Shown here piece by piece: positions 32,720 through 41,337 of a stretch of 64,000 bases of DNA. How positions within the stretch are numbered: the stretch's first letter is position 1; each line of letters begins with the position of its first letter. The stretch covers positions 310,001 through 374,000 of the forward strand of contig NZ_AUHM01000001.1 in NCBI RefSeq assembly GCF_000423185.1, given 5' to 3'. Source of the stretch: Inquilinus limosus DSM 16000 (GTDB lineage Bacteria; Pseudomonadota; Alphaproteobacteria; DSM-16000; Inquilinaceae). The position numbers and the translations under genes are program-made. Below the pieces are notes generated by a model, which did not search any database, had not been told where the DNA came from, and was given only the letters and a program-made list of their open reading frames with translations.

Positions 32720-33706
32720 ATGACCGAGCCGCAGACGGTGAGCGCCGCCCCCGAGCCGCAGAGCTTCGCGGCTCGGGCACGTCTCGCCCTTGTCCGAAGC
32801 GAGCGGCCGGTCGCCTGGGTCACCGTCGCCATCCCGGCTCTGGGAGCCTGTTCGGCGTTGGGCCTGCTGCTGTCCGGCATCGCGCCGCCCACGCTGCTGG
32901 AGATCGGGGTGACGCTCGCTCTCTATCTGATCACCGGCCTCGGCATCACCGTCGGCTTCCACCGGCTCTTCACCCACCACGCCTTCGCGGCGCCGCCGGC
33001 GATCCGGCTGGTGCTCGGCATCCTCGGCTCGATGGCCGCGCAGGGACCGCTCTTCTTCTGGGCCGCCGCCCATCGCCGGCACCACACCGGCAGCGATCGG
33101 GCCGACGACCCGCATTCGCCGCACCGGAAGGGTGAAGCCCGGCTCTCCCGGATGCGCGGCCTGCTGCATGCCCATGTCGGCTGGATGCTCGTGCCGCGCG
33201 AGGCCACGGGCTGGGGCCAGATTCCCGACCTGCTGCGCGACCGGACGGCCTTCTTCGTCAACCGCTGGTATCTCGCCTGGGTCGGGCTCGGCCTGGCCCT
33301 TCCCGCCGCGATCTCCGGGATCTGGCACGGGACCGCCGTCGCCGCGGGGCCGGGACTGCTCTGGGGCGGCCTGGTCCGCATCTTCCTGGTCCAGCACGCG
33401 ACCTGGAGCGTCAATTCGCTCGGCCATGTCGCGGGACGGAAGAGCTTCACGACGCGGGACGAGAGCCGGAACAACGCCCTCGTGGCGCTGATCACGCTCG
33501 GCGAGGGCTGGCACAACAACCATCACGCCTTCCCGGCCTCGGCGCGGCACGGGCTCGGCCGGTGGGAGATCGACCCGAGCTGGCTCGCGATCCGGCTGCT
33601 CTCCCGGTTCGGCCTCACCACCGACATCAGGCTTCCCAGGCCGGAGCAGATGGAGCATCGGCGCCACGGCCGATCGTCGGAGGTCAAGGAGGAGATGCAG
33701 CGATGA
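32720..33706 (+). CDS. Membrane fatty acyl desaturase (acyl-CoA/acyl-ACP type)
   Basis: 328 residues. The di-iron histidine boxes are complete: HRLFTHH (81-87), HRRHH (118-122) and HNNHH (265-269), with QHATWSVNSLGH typical of delta-9 type desaturases. Hydrophobic segments occur at about 32-52, 60-80, 97-116 and 186-225. The ATG at 32720 follows GGGGGAATGGA. The gene is the first of an operon in which the ACP start overlaps its stop by ATGA. As in the JamB group, the substrate may be an acyl chain on the dedicated ACP rather than acyl-CoA; this is inference. It could place a double bond or, less likely, a triple bond. Confidence 0.88.
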   Translation: MTEPQTVSAAPEPQSFAARARLALVRSERPVAWVTVAIPALGACSALGLLLSGIAPPTLLEIGVTLALYLITGLGITVGFHRLFTHHAFAAPPAIRLVLGILGSMAAQGPLFFWAAAHRRHHTGSDRADDPHSPHRKGEARLSRMRGLLHAHVGWMLVPREATGWGQIPDLLRDRTAFFVNRWYLAWVGLGLALPAAISGIWHGTAVAAGPGLLWGGLVRIFLVQHATWSVNSLGHVAGRKSFTTRDESRNNALVALITLGEGWHNNHHAFPASARHGLGRWEIDPSWLAIRLLSRFGLTTDIRLPRPEQMEHRRHGRSSEVKEEMQR

Positions 33707-33954
33707 CGGACGTCACCGAGACGATGGATTCGATCCAGCGATGGCTGGTCGACTATGTCGCGAGGCTCCTGAAGGTCCCCGCCGGCAGCATCGATGTCGA
33801 CGAGCAGCTGGTCTATCTCGGCGTCTCCTCGAGCCAGGCCATGACCCTCACGGCCGATCTGGAGAAGCATCTCGCCCGCCCGATCGACCCGGCGCTGCTG
33901 TGGGAATTCCCGACCATCCGCCGGCTGGCGCAGCGCCTGGGGCAGGAAACGTGA
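33703..33954 (+). CDS. Dedicated acyl carrier protein
   Basis: 83 residues, the size and helical pattern of an ACP. The phosphopantetheine site is in LGVSSSQAM, where Ser43 aligns with the Ser of the DSL motif; the Asp before it is replaced by Ser. The acidic helix LTADLEKHLARPI and WEFPTIRRLAQRL complete the fold, matching polyketide/NRPS-type carrier proteins. It overlaps the desaturase stop (ATGA) and the ligase start (GTGA), so all three are co-translated. It is the likely carrier for the activated and modified fatty acid. Confidence 0.88.
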   Translation: MTDVTETMDSIQRWLVDYVARLLKVPAGSIDVDEQLVYLGVSSSQAMTLTADLEKHLARPIDPALLWEFPTIRRLAQRLGQET

Positions 33955-36554
33955 CGCCGCCGGACAGCGGGAGGACGGGCACGGAGCGCCGGACATCCTT
34001 CATCGCCCCGCCTGCGGACGGCGCCCGAGGGCTCCAGCACGTCCTGCGGGAACGGGCGCGGACGACGCCGGACGCCACCGCGGCCCTGTTCCTCAGCTAC
34101 CCCGACGGGCGGGAGCGACCCGAATTCCTCAGCTATGGCCGGCTCGACCGCCGCGCCGGGGCCATCGCCGCCCGGCTGCTGGAGCGGGCCGAGCCCGGCG
34201 ACAGGATCCTCCTGGCCCACGATCCCGGCCTGGCCTTCGTCGAGGCGTTCTTCGGCTGCCTCTACGCCGGCCTGGCCGCGGTCCCGCTCGCACCGTCCCA
34301 GGCCCGCGATCCGGCGCGAATGGCGGCCGTTGCCAAGGACGCCGGCGCACGCCTTCTTCTCGTCACCGGCGCCCAGATCGCCCGCGCCTCCCCGCCGGAA
34401 GACTCGCGTCTGACCGTGCTGGACAGCGAGAGCCTGGCGGAGACGGACGGCCGCGCCTTCCTGGACACGCATCCGGACCGGGATCCGCTGGCCTTCCTGC
34501 AGTACACCTCGGGCACCACGGGCGCCCCGAAGGGCGTGATGGTGCGCCAGAGCAGCCTCCTGGCCAATCTCGAGCAGATCTGTGCCGCGTTCGAGATCGA
34601 TGCCCGGGCCGCGGGTGTCAGCTGGCTGCCGCATTATCACGACATGGGGCTGATCGGCGGAATCCTGACGCCGATCTACACCGGCTATCCGGTCGCCCTG
34701 ATGTCGCCCCTGAGCTTCCTGCAGCATCCGATCCGCTGGCTGCGGGCCATCCACCATTACGGCCGCCGCTACGGCGAGATGATCTGCGGCGGGCCCAGCT
34801 TCGCCTACCAGCACTGCGTCGAGCGGGTGCCCGAGGAGCTGCGGAGCGGCCTGGACCTGTCCTGCTGGCGCATCGCCTTCTGCGGCGCCGAACCCGTCCG
34901 GGCCGAGGCGCTGGGCCGGTTCAGCGAGACCTTCGCCGCGAACGGCTTCCGCGCATCGAGCTTCTATCCCTGCTACGGCATGGCGGAGGCGACGCTGTTT
35001 CTCAGCGGCGGCCCACCGGGTCTGGGTGCGCGCGTCGGGGATTTCGATGCCGCCGCGCTGGAGCGGGGCCTGGCCCGGCTGCACGACCCCGCCGCGGCCT
35101 CGGCCCCGCGCCGCCTGGTGGGCTGCGGCGTTCCGTGCCGCGGGACGGAGATCCGCATCGTCGACGACCGCGGGCGGGAGGTGCCGGAGGGGCGGGTCGG
35201 CGAGATCTGGGCCAGCGGCCCCGGGATCGCCTCCGGCTATTGGGGCCGGGACGAGGCGACGCGCGAGACCTTCGCCGCCACCCTGCCCCAGGCGCCCGGC
35301 AGAGCCTTCCTGCGCACGGGGGACCTCGGCTTCCTCCAGGAGGGCGAGCTGTTCATCAGCGGCCGGACCAAGGACCTGATCATCATCGCCGGCCGCAACA
35401 TCGCGCCGCAGGATCTGGAGTGGACCGCCCAGGCGAGCCATCCGGCCGTCGTCCAGGCCGCCGCCTTCCCCGTTCCCCTGGCGGGGACGGAGGGCGCCGC
35501 CATGGTGGCCGAGATCGAGCGCCGCGGGACCTCGGCGGATTTCGGGGAGATCAGCGCCGCGATCCGGCGGGCGGTCGCGGCGGCCCATGACGTGCCGCTG
35601 GCGGCGCTGGCCCTGGTCCGGCCCGGCCTGCTGCCGCGGACCACCAGCGGCAAGCTGGCGCGCGGCCAGTGCCAGCGCGCCTATGCCGAGGGCCGGCTCA
35701 GCCTGCTCCATCGCTGGCAGCCCGGCATCGCGGCGACCGGTACCGGCACGGCGCTGCCCGAGACGCCCTGGCTCCTGCGCCGGGCGCCCCATCCCGGCCC
35801 CGCCCTGCGGCTGTTCTGCTTTCCCTATGGCGGCGGCAGCGCCAGCGCCTATGCCCGCTGGTTCCGGCATTTCGGCGAGGATGTCGAGGTCTGCCCGATC
35901 CTGCTGCCGGGCTGGGAATCCCGTCTCACCGAGGAGCCGATCCGGCGGATCGCCCCTCTCCTCGAACTGTTCGAGGATCTCGCGCCGAAACAGGCCGGAA
36001 TCCCCTTCGCCTTCTTCGGCTTCTGCCTGGGGGCACATCTGGCCTATGCCGTCGCCCGCCATCTGCGGCGCAAGGGCCTTCCGGGGCCGGCCAGCCTGAT
36101 CGTCGCGGCGAAGCACGCGCCGTCCCGGCGTCCGCGCCCGGCGGTCCCGACCCACCGGCTCGACGACCAGGCGTTCCTGGATTTCAGCCTTCGGCTGATG
36201 CAGCTTCCATCCGCGATCCTCGACAAGCCCGACGCCCTGCGACGGACGCTGCATCTGCTCCGCGCATCGGCCGAAGTCGACGAGACGATGGCGTTCGCGG
36301 AGGGACCGCCGCTCGATTGTCCGATCACGGTCATCGGCGGCCGCGAGGACTGGTGGGTGCCGATCGAGGATCTCGTGCCGTGGATCGAGGCCAGCACCGG
36401 GCCCTTCACGCTGCAGATGGTCGATGGCCCGCACAACTTCTTCTACCAGCAGCAGGACGCGATCCTGGCGCAGGTGACGCATCAATTGGCGCTGCTGAAG
36501 GCGAGCCGCGACGGCACCGCCGCACGAGGCGATGCGTCGGGAACGCCGGCATAG
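33951..36554 (+). CDS. Fatty acyl-AMP ligase fused to type II thioesterase-like domain
   Basis: 867 residues from the GTG at 33951 (GTGA overlap with the ACP stop). Residues about 25-580 are a FAAL: FLQYTSGTTGAPKGVMV (about 182-198), SWLPHYHDMGLIGGIL, FYPCYGMAEATLFLSGG and the terminal TSGKLARGQC. FAALs form acyl-AMP and transfer the acyl chain to an ACP, here the adjacent one. Residues about 620-850 form an alpha/beta-hydrolase of the type II thioesterase class (FCFPYGGGSASAYARWF, LLPGWESRL, GGREDWWVP, GPHNFFY). The nucleophile motif reads GFCLG, with Cys692 in place of Ser. The domain may release, edit or transfer the finished acyl chain. Confidence 0.88.
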   Translation: MTPPDSGRTGTERRTSFIAPPADGARGLQHVLRERARTTPDATAALFLSYPDGRERPEFLSYGRLDRRAGAIAARLLERAEPGDRILLAHDPGLAFVEAFFGCLYAGLAAVPLAPSQARDPARMAAVAKDAGARLLLVTGAQIARASPPEDSRLTVLDSESLAETDGRAFLDTHPDRDPLAFLQYTSGTTGAPKGVMVRQSSLLANLEQICAAFEIDARAAGVSWLPHYHDMGLIGGILTPIYTGYPVALMSPLSFLQHPIRWLRAIHHYGRRYGEMICGGPSFAYQHCVERVPEELRSGLDLSCWRIAFCGAEPVRAEALGRFSETFAANGFRASSFYPCYGMAEATLFLSGGPPGLGARVGDFDAAALERGLARLHDPAAASAPRRLVGCGVPCRGTEIRIVDDRGREVPEGRVGEIWASGPGIASGYWGRDEATRETFAATLPQAPGRAFLRTGDLGFLQEGELFISGRTKDLIIIAGRNIAPQDLEWTAQASHPAVVQAAAFPVPLAGTEGAAMVAEIERRGTSADFGEISAAIRRAVAAAHDVPLAALALVRPGLLPRTTSGKLARGQCQRAYAEGRLSLLHRWQPGIAATGTGTALPETPWLLRRAPHPGPALRLFCFPYGGGSASAYARWFRHFGEDVEVCPILLPGWESRLTEEPIRRIAPLLELFEDLAPKQAGIPFAFFGFCLGAHLAYAVARHLRRKGLPGPASLIVAAKHAPSRRPRPAVPTHRLDDQAFLDFSLRLMQLPSAILDKPDALRRTLHLLRASAEVDETMAFAEGPPLDCPITVIGGREDWWVPIEDLVPWIEASTGPFTLQMVDGPHNFFYQQQDAILAQVTHQLALLKASRDGTAARGDASGTPA

Positions 36555-36565
36555 GGGTGACGGGC

Positions 36566-37780
36566 ATGCTGAAATACATGAAGCCGCTCTCGTCCGAGGA
36601 CCTGCCCGAGAGCTTCTTCCGGACCTACGACCATCACGCGCCGGACTGCACGCGCGAGCTGCAGACCATGGCGCGGCAGTCGCACGAGACGTGCCCGGTC
36701 TTCCGTTCCGACAGCCACGGCGGCTTCCATGTCGTCACCCGCTACGACGACATCATGGAGGTCGTGCGCAACCCGGCGGTGTTCTCGTCCCGGCGCGGCT
36801 TCGAGATCCCGGAGCATCGCGCCCCCAGCCTGATCCCGTTCCACTACGACCCGCCGGAGGCGACGGAGTACAGGCGCCTCCTCAACCCGCATTTCTCGCC
36901 CAAGGCGGTCGCGGATCTCCGCGACACGGTGCGCGCGATAGCGCTGCGTCGGATCGACGAGAAACGGCACCTTGGCCGGCTCGACGTCATCGCCGACCTG
37001 GCCCGGCCGGTCACCGCTTCGATCATCCTGACGATCATCGGCTTCGACCCGGGGCTCTGGGCCGAATACGCGGTTCCCTATCACGATCTCGTCTTTCGTC
37101 TGGTGCCGCCGGATGTCGCCTATCGGCAGCTCTATGCTCTGTCCCAGCGCATCGCCGCAGATGTCCGGCGGTTCCGGAGGGAGCCCGTTCCGGGGACGCT
37201 CCTGGCGGATCTCCTGGTCAGGGAGTTCCAGGGGCGGCCCCTCACCGACGAAGAGCTCGGCTCCATCGTTGCGACCCTGCTCAGCGCCGGATCGGAAACG
37301 GCCCAGGCCTCGATCGGCACCGCGGTCGTCTATCTCGACGAGAATCCCGACCAGCGCCGCCGTCTGCTCGACGAGCCGACGCTGATCCCGGGCGCCGTCG
37401 AGGAGTTCCTGCGGGTCCTGGCGGCACAGCCCTGCATGGCCCGCACGGTGACCGCGGACACCACGCTCAACGGCGTCGAGCTGCGGAAAGGCGACAAGGT
37501 TCTCGTGTCCTGGGCCGCCGGCAATCTCGACGGCGCCAGGTTTCCCACCCCCTTCGAGGTCGATTTCCGCCGCCATCCCAATCCGCATCTCAGCTTCGGC
37601 GCGGGGATCCATAAATGCCTCGGCATGCACCTCGCACGCATGGAGATCGCCGTGTGCCTCCAGCTGCTCCTCGAGACGCTTCCGGGCTACCGGGTGCGGC
37701 ATGACCAGCTGCGCCTCGCCCCGGACTGCTCGGTCGTCTTCGGCTTCGAGAGCGTCCCGATCGAGTTCGACGTTGCGTAA
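36566..37780 (+). CDS. Cytochrome P450
   Basis: 404 residues, the size of soluble bacterial P450s. The heme motif is FGAGIHKCLG with Cys351 as thiolate ligand; the I-helix is LLSAGSETAQ (Glu in place of the more usual Asp, Ala after Thr) and the K-helix ExxR is EEFLR. It starts 11 bases after the ligase gene and is the last gene of the operon. In this setting it probably oxidises the ACP-bound or released fatty acyl chain, as BioI-type P450s act on acyl-ACP; that is inference. No ferredoxin or reductase gene is adjacent, so redox partners come from elsewhere. Confidence 0.92.
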   Translation: MLKYMKPLSSEDLPESFFRTYDHHAPDCTRELQTMARQSHETCPVFRSDSHGGFHVVTRYDDIMEVVRNPAVFSSRRGFEIPEHRAPSLIPFHYDPPEATEYRRLLNPHFSPKAVADLRDTVRAIALRRIDEKRHLGRLDVIADLARPVTASIILTIIGFDPGLWAEYAVPYHDLVFRLVPPDVAYRQLYALSQRIAADVRRFRREPVPGTLLADLLVREFQGRPLTDEELGSIVATLLSAGSETAQASIGTAVVYLDENPDQRRRLLDEPTLIPGAVEEFLRVLAAQPCMARTVTADTTLNGVELRKGDKVLVSWAAGNLDGARFPTPFEVDFRRHPNPHLSFGAGIHKCLGMHLARMEIAVCLQLLLETLPGYRVRHDQLRLAPDCSVVFGFESVPIEFDVA

Positions 37781-37819
37781 TGCCAGTGGCCTTTGAGATC
37801 GACTCTTCGGTCCCTTCCC

Positions 37820-37906
37820 CGTCATGGCGAGGCGCGAAGCGCCGTGGCCATCCAGGGGGCCGTCCACATATGGATGGCCACGCCCCTTCGGGGCTTGCCA
37901 TGACGG
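37820..37906. repeat. Dispersed palindromic repeat (complete copy)
   Basis: Two imperfectly complementary arms (37820-37854 and 37871-37906), each also able to fold back on itself, surround a 16-base centre. The right arm (TGGATGGCCACGCCCCTTCG ...) matches single-arm copies at 11537-11572 and about 39560-39605. It lies right after the P450 gene and may act as a terminator; the rest of the 37781-38068 gap holds no gene. Confidence 0.65.
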
Positions 37907-38068
37907 GTCAATGTTTCGGGCCATAGGTATAAGTCGTCGCCACGCACTGCGCAGCAACGCAGCGCCCGATCCGCAAGGCTGATCCCGGTCCTTCGCCGCC
38001 CTCCCCGCCTCCCCGAGCCGCTAGGATGGCGCGCCCCGACTCGCGCGGGGCGGGAGGAAGCGGCAACA

Positions 38069-39550
38069 ATGAATCTGAGCCAGTCCGAGATCCACACCAT
38101 CGTGCTCGGCGCCCTGCTGGCGCTGTTCCTGTCGGCGCTGGACCAGACCATCGTCGCCACCGCGCTGCCGTCGATCGGGCGCGAGCTCGGCGATTTCGAG
38201 CTGATCTCCTGGGTCGTCACCTCCTATCTGCTGACCTCGACCTGCGCCACGCCGATCCTCGGCAAGCTCAGCGACCTGTACGGCCGCCGGCTGATGCTGC
38301 TGGCGTGCCTGGTGGTGTTCCTGATCGCCTCGGCGCTGTGCGCCCTCTCCTCCTCCATGACCATGCTGATCGCCGCCCGGGCGCTGCAGGGGCTGGGCGG
38401 CGGCGGGCTGCTGACCCTGGCCCAGACCGTGATCGCCGACGTGGTGGCGCCGCGCGAGCGCGGCCGCTACGCCGCCTATTTCGCCACGGTCTGGGCCGGC
38501 TCCGCCCTGATCGGCCCGACGCTGGGCGGCGCCCTGACGCAATATGCCGGCTGGCCCTGGATCTTCTGGATCAACCTGCCGCTCGGCCTCGTGGCGCTCG
38601 CCATCGTCGAACGGTCGCTGCGCAAGCTGCCGGTGCCGCGGGTGCGGTCGCGGATCGACTTCACCTCGGTCGGCCTGCTCTCGCTCGGCACCGTGGCCCT
38701 GCTGCTGGGCCTGTCCTGGGGCGGCACGGCGTTCCCCTGGGCCTCGCCGCCGGTCATCGCCACGGCGGCGGTCGCGATCGCCGGAAGCTGGCTGTTCTTC
38801 CGCCGCCAGGCGCGGGTGGAGGAGCCGGTGCTGCCGCCGCGCTTCCTGGGCGACGCCGTGGTCGGGCCGGTGCTGCTGTCGGTCTTCCTGGCCTTCGGCG
38901 GCTATCTGGCGCTGGCGGTGCTGGCGCCGACCTATCTGCAGGTGGCGCTGCGGGCCGGGACCGGCGAGGTCGGGCTGATGATGATCCCGCTGATGGTCTC
39001 GACCACCGTCACCGCCTCGCTGTCCGGCCGCTACATCACCCGCACCGGCACCTATCGCCGGCCGCCGGTGATCGGGCTGCCGGTCGCGATCCTGGCGGTG
39101 CTGGCGCTGGCCGCGGTGGCGACCCATGCCACGCCGCTCGTCGCCTCCGGCCTCCTGATGATCGTCGGTCTCGGCGTCGGGCCGATCTTCCCGGCCAGCA
39201 TGGTGGCGGCGCAGAACGCGGCGCCGGTGCGCGACCTGGGCGCGGTGACCGGCGCCATCGGCTTCTCCCGCGCCCTGGGCGGCGCCGTCCTGGTGGCCGC
39301 GGGGACGACCCTGGTGCTGGGCCTGATCGTGGCCTGGAGCCCGTCCGTCGCCTCGGTCTCCGGGCTGGAGGAGCTGGTGCGCCGGCCGCTGACCGAGGCC
39401 GAGCGCGGCGACGTGGCGCGCGCCTTCGCCGTGCTGTTCGCGGCGGTGGCGGCGGTCTTCGCCCTCAGCCTCCTGACCTATCTGCGGGTGGAGCACCGGC
39501 CGCTGCGGACCCAGACCCATGGCGGCGGCGATGGCGGCGGTGCTGGCTAG
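38069..39550 (+). CDS. DHA2 family MFS drug exporter
   Basis: 493 residues, 14-helix DHA2 pattern. Helix 1 has LFLSALDQTIVATALPSIGREL, followed by WVVTSYLLTSTCATP, the loop GKLSDLYGRR and motif C in GPTLGGALTQYAGWPWIFWINLPLG. It exports hydrophobic compounds by proton antiport across the inner membrane. It stands 288 bases after the P450 operon on the same strand; export of that operon's product is possible but a repeat element separates them. A convergent LysR gene follows. Confidence 0.88.
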   Translation: MNLSQSEIHTIVLGALLALFLSALDQTIVATALPSIGRELGDFELISWVVTSYLLTSTCATPILGKLSDLYGRRLMLLACLVVFLIASALCALSSSMTMLIAARALQGLGGGGLLTLAQTVIADVVAPRERGRYAAYFATVWAGSALIGPTLGGALTQYAGWPWIFWINLPLGLVALAIVERSLRKLPVPRVRSRIDFTSVGLLSLGTVALLLGLSWGGTAFPWASPPVIATAAVAIAGSWLFFRRQARVEEPVLPPRFLGDAVVGPVLLSVFLAFGGYLALAVLAPTYLQVALRAGTGEVGLMMIPLMVSTTVTASLSGRYITRTGTYRRPPVIGLPVAILAVLALAAVATHATPLVASGLLMIVGLGVGPIFPASMVAAQNAAPVRDLGAVTGAIGFSRALGGAVLVAAGTTLVLGLIVAWSPSVASVSGLEELVRRPLTEAERGDVARAFAVLFAAVAAVFALSLLTYLRVEHRPLRTQTHGGGDGGGAG

Positions 39551-39605
39551 GATCGCCGGGTCGCCACGCCCCCATAGGCGTAAGGGGCTGAGCTCGTCAT
39601 GACGG
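39550..39605. repeat. Degraded copy of the dispersed repeat
   Basis: TCGCCACGCCCC and GGGGCTGAGCTCGTCATGACGG match the arms of the 37871-37906 unit with an altered loop. It fills the gap between the convergent MFS and LysR genes. Confidence 0.45.
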
Positions 39606-39628
39606 CTTTGGACGCGCAGGCCCGGGAA

Positions 39629-40546
39629 TCAGGGAACCGGCCGTCTTTCCCAGATCGGCTGGACGGCGAAGCGCTCGACCAGGAAATCCACCACCGCGCG
39701 CACCTTGGGCGCCAGGTTGCGGTTGTGCGGCCAGACCGCGTAGATGGCGCCGAACGGGTTCTCGTAATCCGTGAGCAGCGGCACCAGGCGCCCGGCGGCG
39801 ATGTCGGGGCCGACGATGAAGTCCGGCGACAGCGCCACCCCTGCGCCGGCCCGCAGCGCCGCCAGGGTCACCTCGGCGCTGTTGGCGCGCAGCCTGCCGT
39901 CGACCCGCACCGTCTCCAGCCGGCCGTCCGGGCCGACGAACTCCCACTCGTTCTGGTCCGTGGCGTAGCTGTAGAGGACGCAGTCGTGACGGGTCAGGTC
40001 GGCCGGATTCCGCGGTACGCCGTGGCGCTCGAGATAGGCCGGCGCGGCGCAGACCAGCCGGCGGCAGGGGGCGAGGCGGCGGGCCACCAGGCTCGAATCC
40101 TGCAGCCGGGTGATGCGGATCACCAGGTCGAAGCCTTCGGCCACGACGTCGACGAAACGGTCCTCGAAGATCGCCTCGACCCGCAGCTCGGGCCAGCGCG
40201 CCAGCATTTCCGGCACCAGCGGCGCGACGTATTCCCGGCCGAAGCTGGCGGGCGCGTTCAGCCGCAGCACGCCGCGCGGCTCGGCCGAGAGATGGGTGAT
40301 CGCCCGCTCCGCCTCCTCCACCTCGCGGGCGACACGGAGGCAGCGCTCGTAGAAGTCCTGCCCGGCATCGGTCGGGCTCAGGGTGCGGGTGGTCCGGTTC
40401 AGCAGCCGGGCGCCCAGGCGGTCCTCGAGCTTCGCGACCTGCTTGCTGACCGCGGATTTCGACAGGCCGAGCCGCGCCGCCGCGGCCGAGAAGCTGCGGC
40501 AGTCGACGACCTGGGCGAAGACGATCATGGCGCCGGGCATGTCCAT
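39629..40546 (-). CDS. LysR family transcriptional regulator
   Basis: About 305 residues from the ATG at 40546; an upstream in-frame ATG at 40642 adds low-complexity residues. The DNA-binding domain has FAQVVDCRSFSAAAARLGLSKSAVSKQ and LNRTTRTLSPTDAG; the effector domain includes SFGREYVAPLVPEML. It is convergent with an MFS exporter gene and might regulate it. Inducer unknown. Confidence 0.9.
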   Translation of the reverse strand: MDMPGAMIVFAQVVDCRSFSAAAARLGLSKSAVSKQVAKLEDRLGARLLNRTTRTLSPTDAGQDFYERCLRVAREVEEAERAITHLSAEPRGVLRLNAPASFGREYVAPLVPEMLARWPELRVEAIFEDRFVDVVAEGFDLVIRITRLQDSSLVARRLAPCRRLVCAAPAYLERHGVPRNPADLTRHDCVLYSYATDQNEWEFVGPDGRLETVRVDGRLRANSAEVTLAALRAGAGVALSPDFIVGPDIAAGRLVPLLTDYENPFGAIYAVWPHNRNLAPKVRAVVDFLVERFAVQPIWERRPVP

Positions 40547-40677
40547 GGGGCGCAGGCTCCACGAGCCGCCGCCTCGGGTCAATGACGGAGCGGTGCGGTG
40601 GTGGTCAGCGCAGCGCGGCGAACCGGCGCGGCGCCGCAGCATTCCTCTCTAATCCATTGTTATTGCAAGATTCTTTC

Positions 40678-40706
40678 CTTGAAATTCGCCCGCGGCTTCC
40701 CACATG
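40678..40706 (+). promoter_or_regulatory. Heat-shock (RpoH) type promoter before hsp20
   Basis: CTTGAAA (40678-40684) is an exact match to the sigma-32 -35 element. Fourteen bases later CCCACATG (40699-40706) resembles the -10 element CCCCATNT. It lies 116 bases before the Hsp20 start codon, consistent with heat induction. Confidence 0.6.
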
Positions 40707-40821
40707 GAAGTTGCGCCGGTTGCCTGCCCTGCCGGGGACCGGCGGTCCTGAGGGAGCTCCGGCTCTCCCGGACCTTCCTCAGCCCATGTTGCTCACTTCG
40801 AGGATATGGAAGGAGGACCGA

Positions 40822-41322
40822 ATGATGCGTGATCTGATCCCCTGGGCCCGCAGCCGCTCGGCGATGCCCTATCGCGACGAGGACAGCCCGCTGCTGTCGC
40901 TGCATCGCGAGATGAACCGCCTGTTCGACGAGGCGTTCCGCGGCTTCGGCTCGACCTCGCTGTTCGGCCGCGGCACCGGCTGGCCGAACCTGGAGCTGGC
41001 CGAGACCGACAAGGCGGTGACCGTGTCGGCCGAGATCCCCGGCCTGGACGAGAAGGATGTCGAGGTCACCCTGGCCGACGGCATCCTGACCATCCGCGGC
41101 GAGAAGAAGTCCGAGGTCGAGGACAAGCAGCGCCACTTCAGCGAGCGCAGCTATGGCCGCTTCGAGCGGCAGATCGCGATCGGCCACGAGGTCGACGAGG
41201 ACAAGGTCGAGGCGTCGTTCAGGAACGGCGTCCTGACCGTCACCCTGCCGAAGACCGAGCGCGCGCAGAGCAAGGCGCGCCGCATCGCGATCAACGGCGG
41301 CGGCCAGAAGAAGGCGGCCTGA
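40822..41322 (+). CDS. Hsp20 family small heat shock protein
   Basis: 166 residues. The alpha-crystallin domain runs from about residue 55 to 150, with AETDKAVTVSAEIPGLDEKDVEVTL, ILTIRGEKK, ERSYGRFERQIAIG and the hallmark VEASFRNGVLTVTLPK. The N-terminus contains LLSLHREMNRLFDEAF, as in HspA/IbpA relatives of alphaproteobacteria. It binds unfolding proteins in the cytoplasm without ATP. GGAAGGAGG precedes two adjacent ATGs (40822 and 40825). An RpoH-like promoter lies upstream and an intrinsic terminator downstream, so it is a monocistronic heat-shock gene. Confidence 0.93.
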   Translation: MMRDLIPWARSRSAMPYRDEDSPLLSLHREMNRLFDEAFRGFGSTSLFGRGTGWPNLELAETDKAVTVSAEIPGLDEKDVEVTLADGILTIRGEKKSEVEDKQRHFSERSYGRFERQIAIGHEVDEDKVEASFRNGVLTVTLPKTERAQSKARRIAINGGGQKKAA

Positions 41323-41337
41323 CCGGCCGAATGCCGG

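Noticed and set aside
32596-33135. A 179-codon frame at the head of the desaturase gene
   Set aside because: It is the +1 shadow of the desaturase; all histidine boxes are in the other frame.
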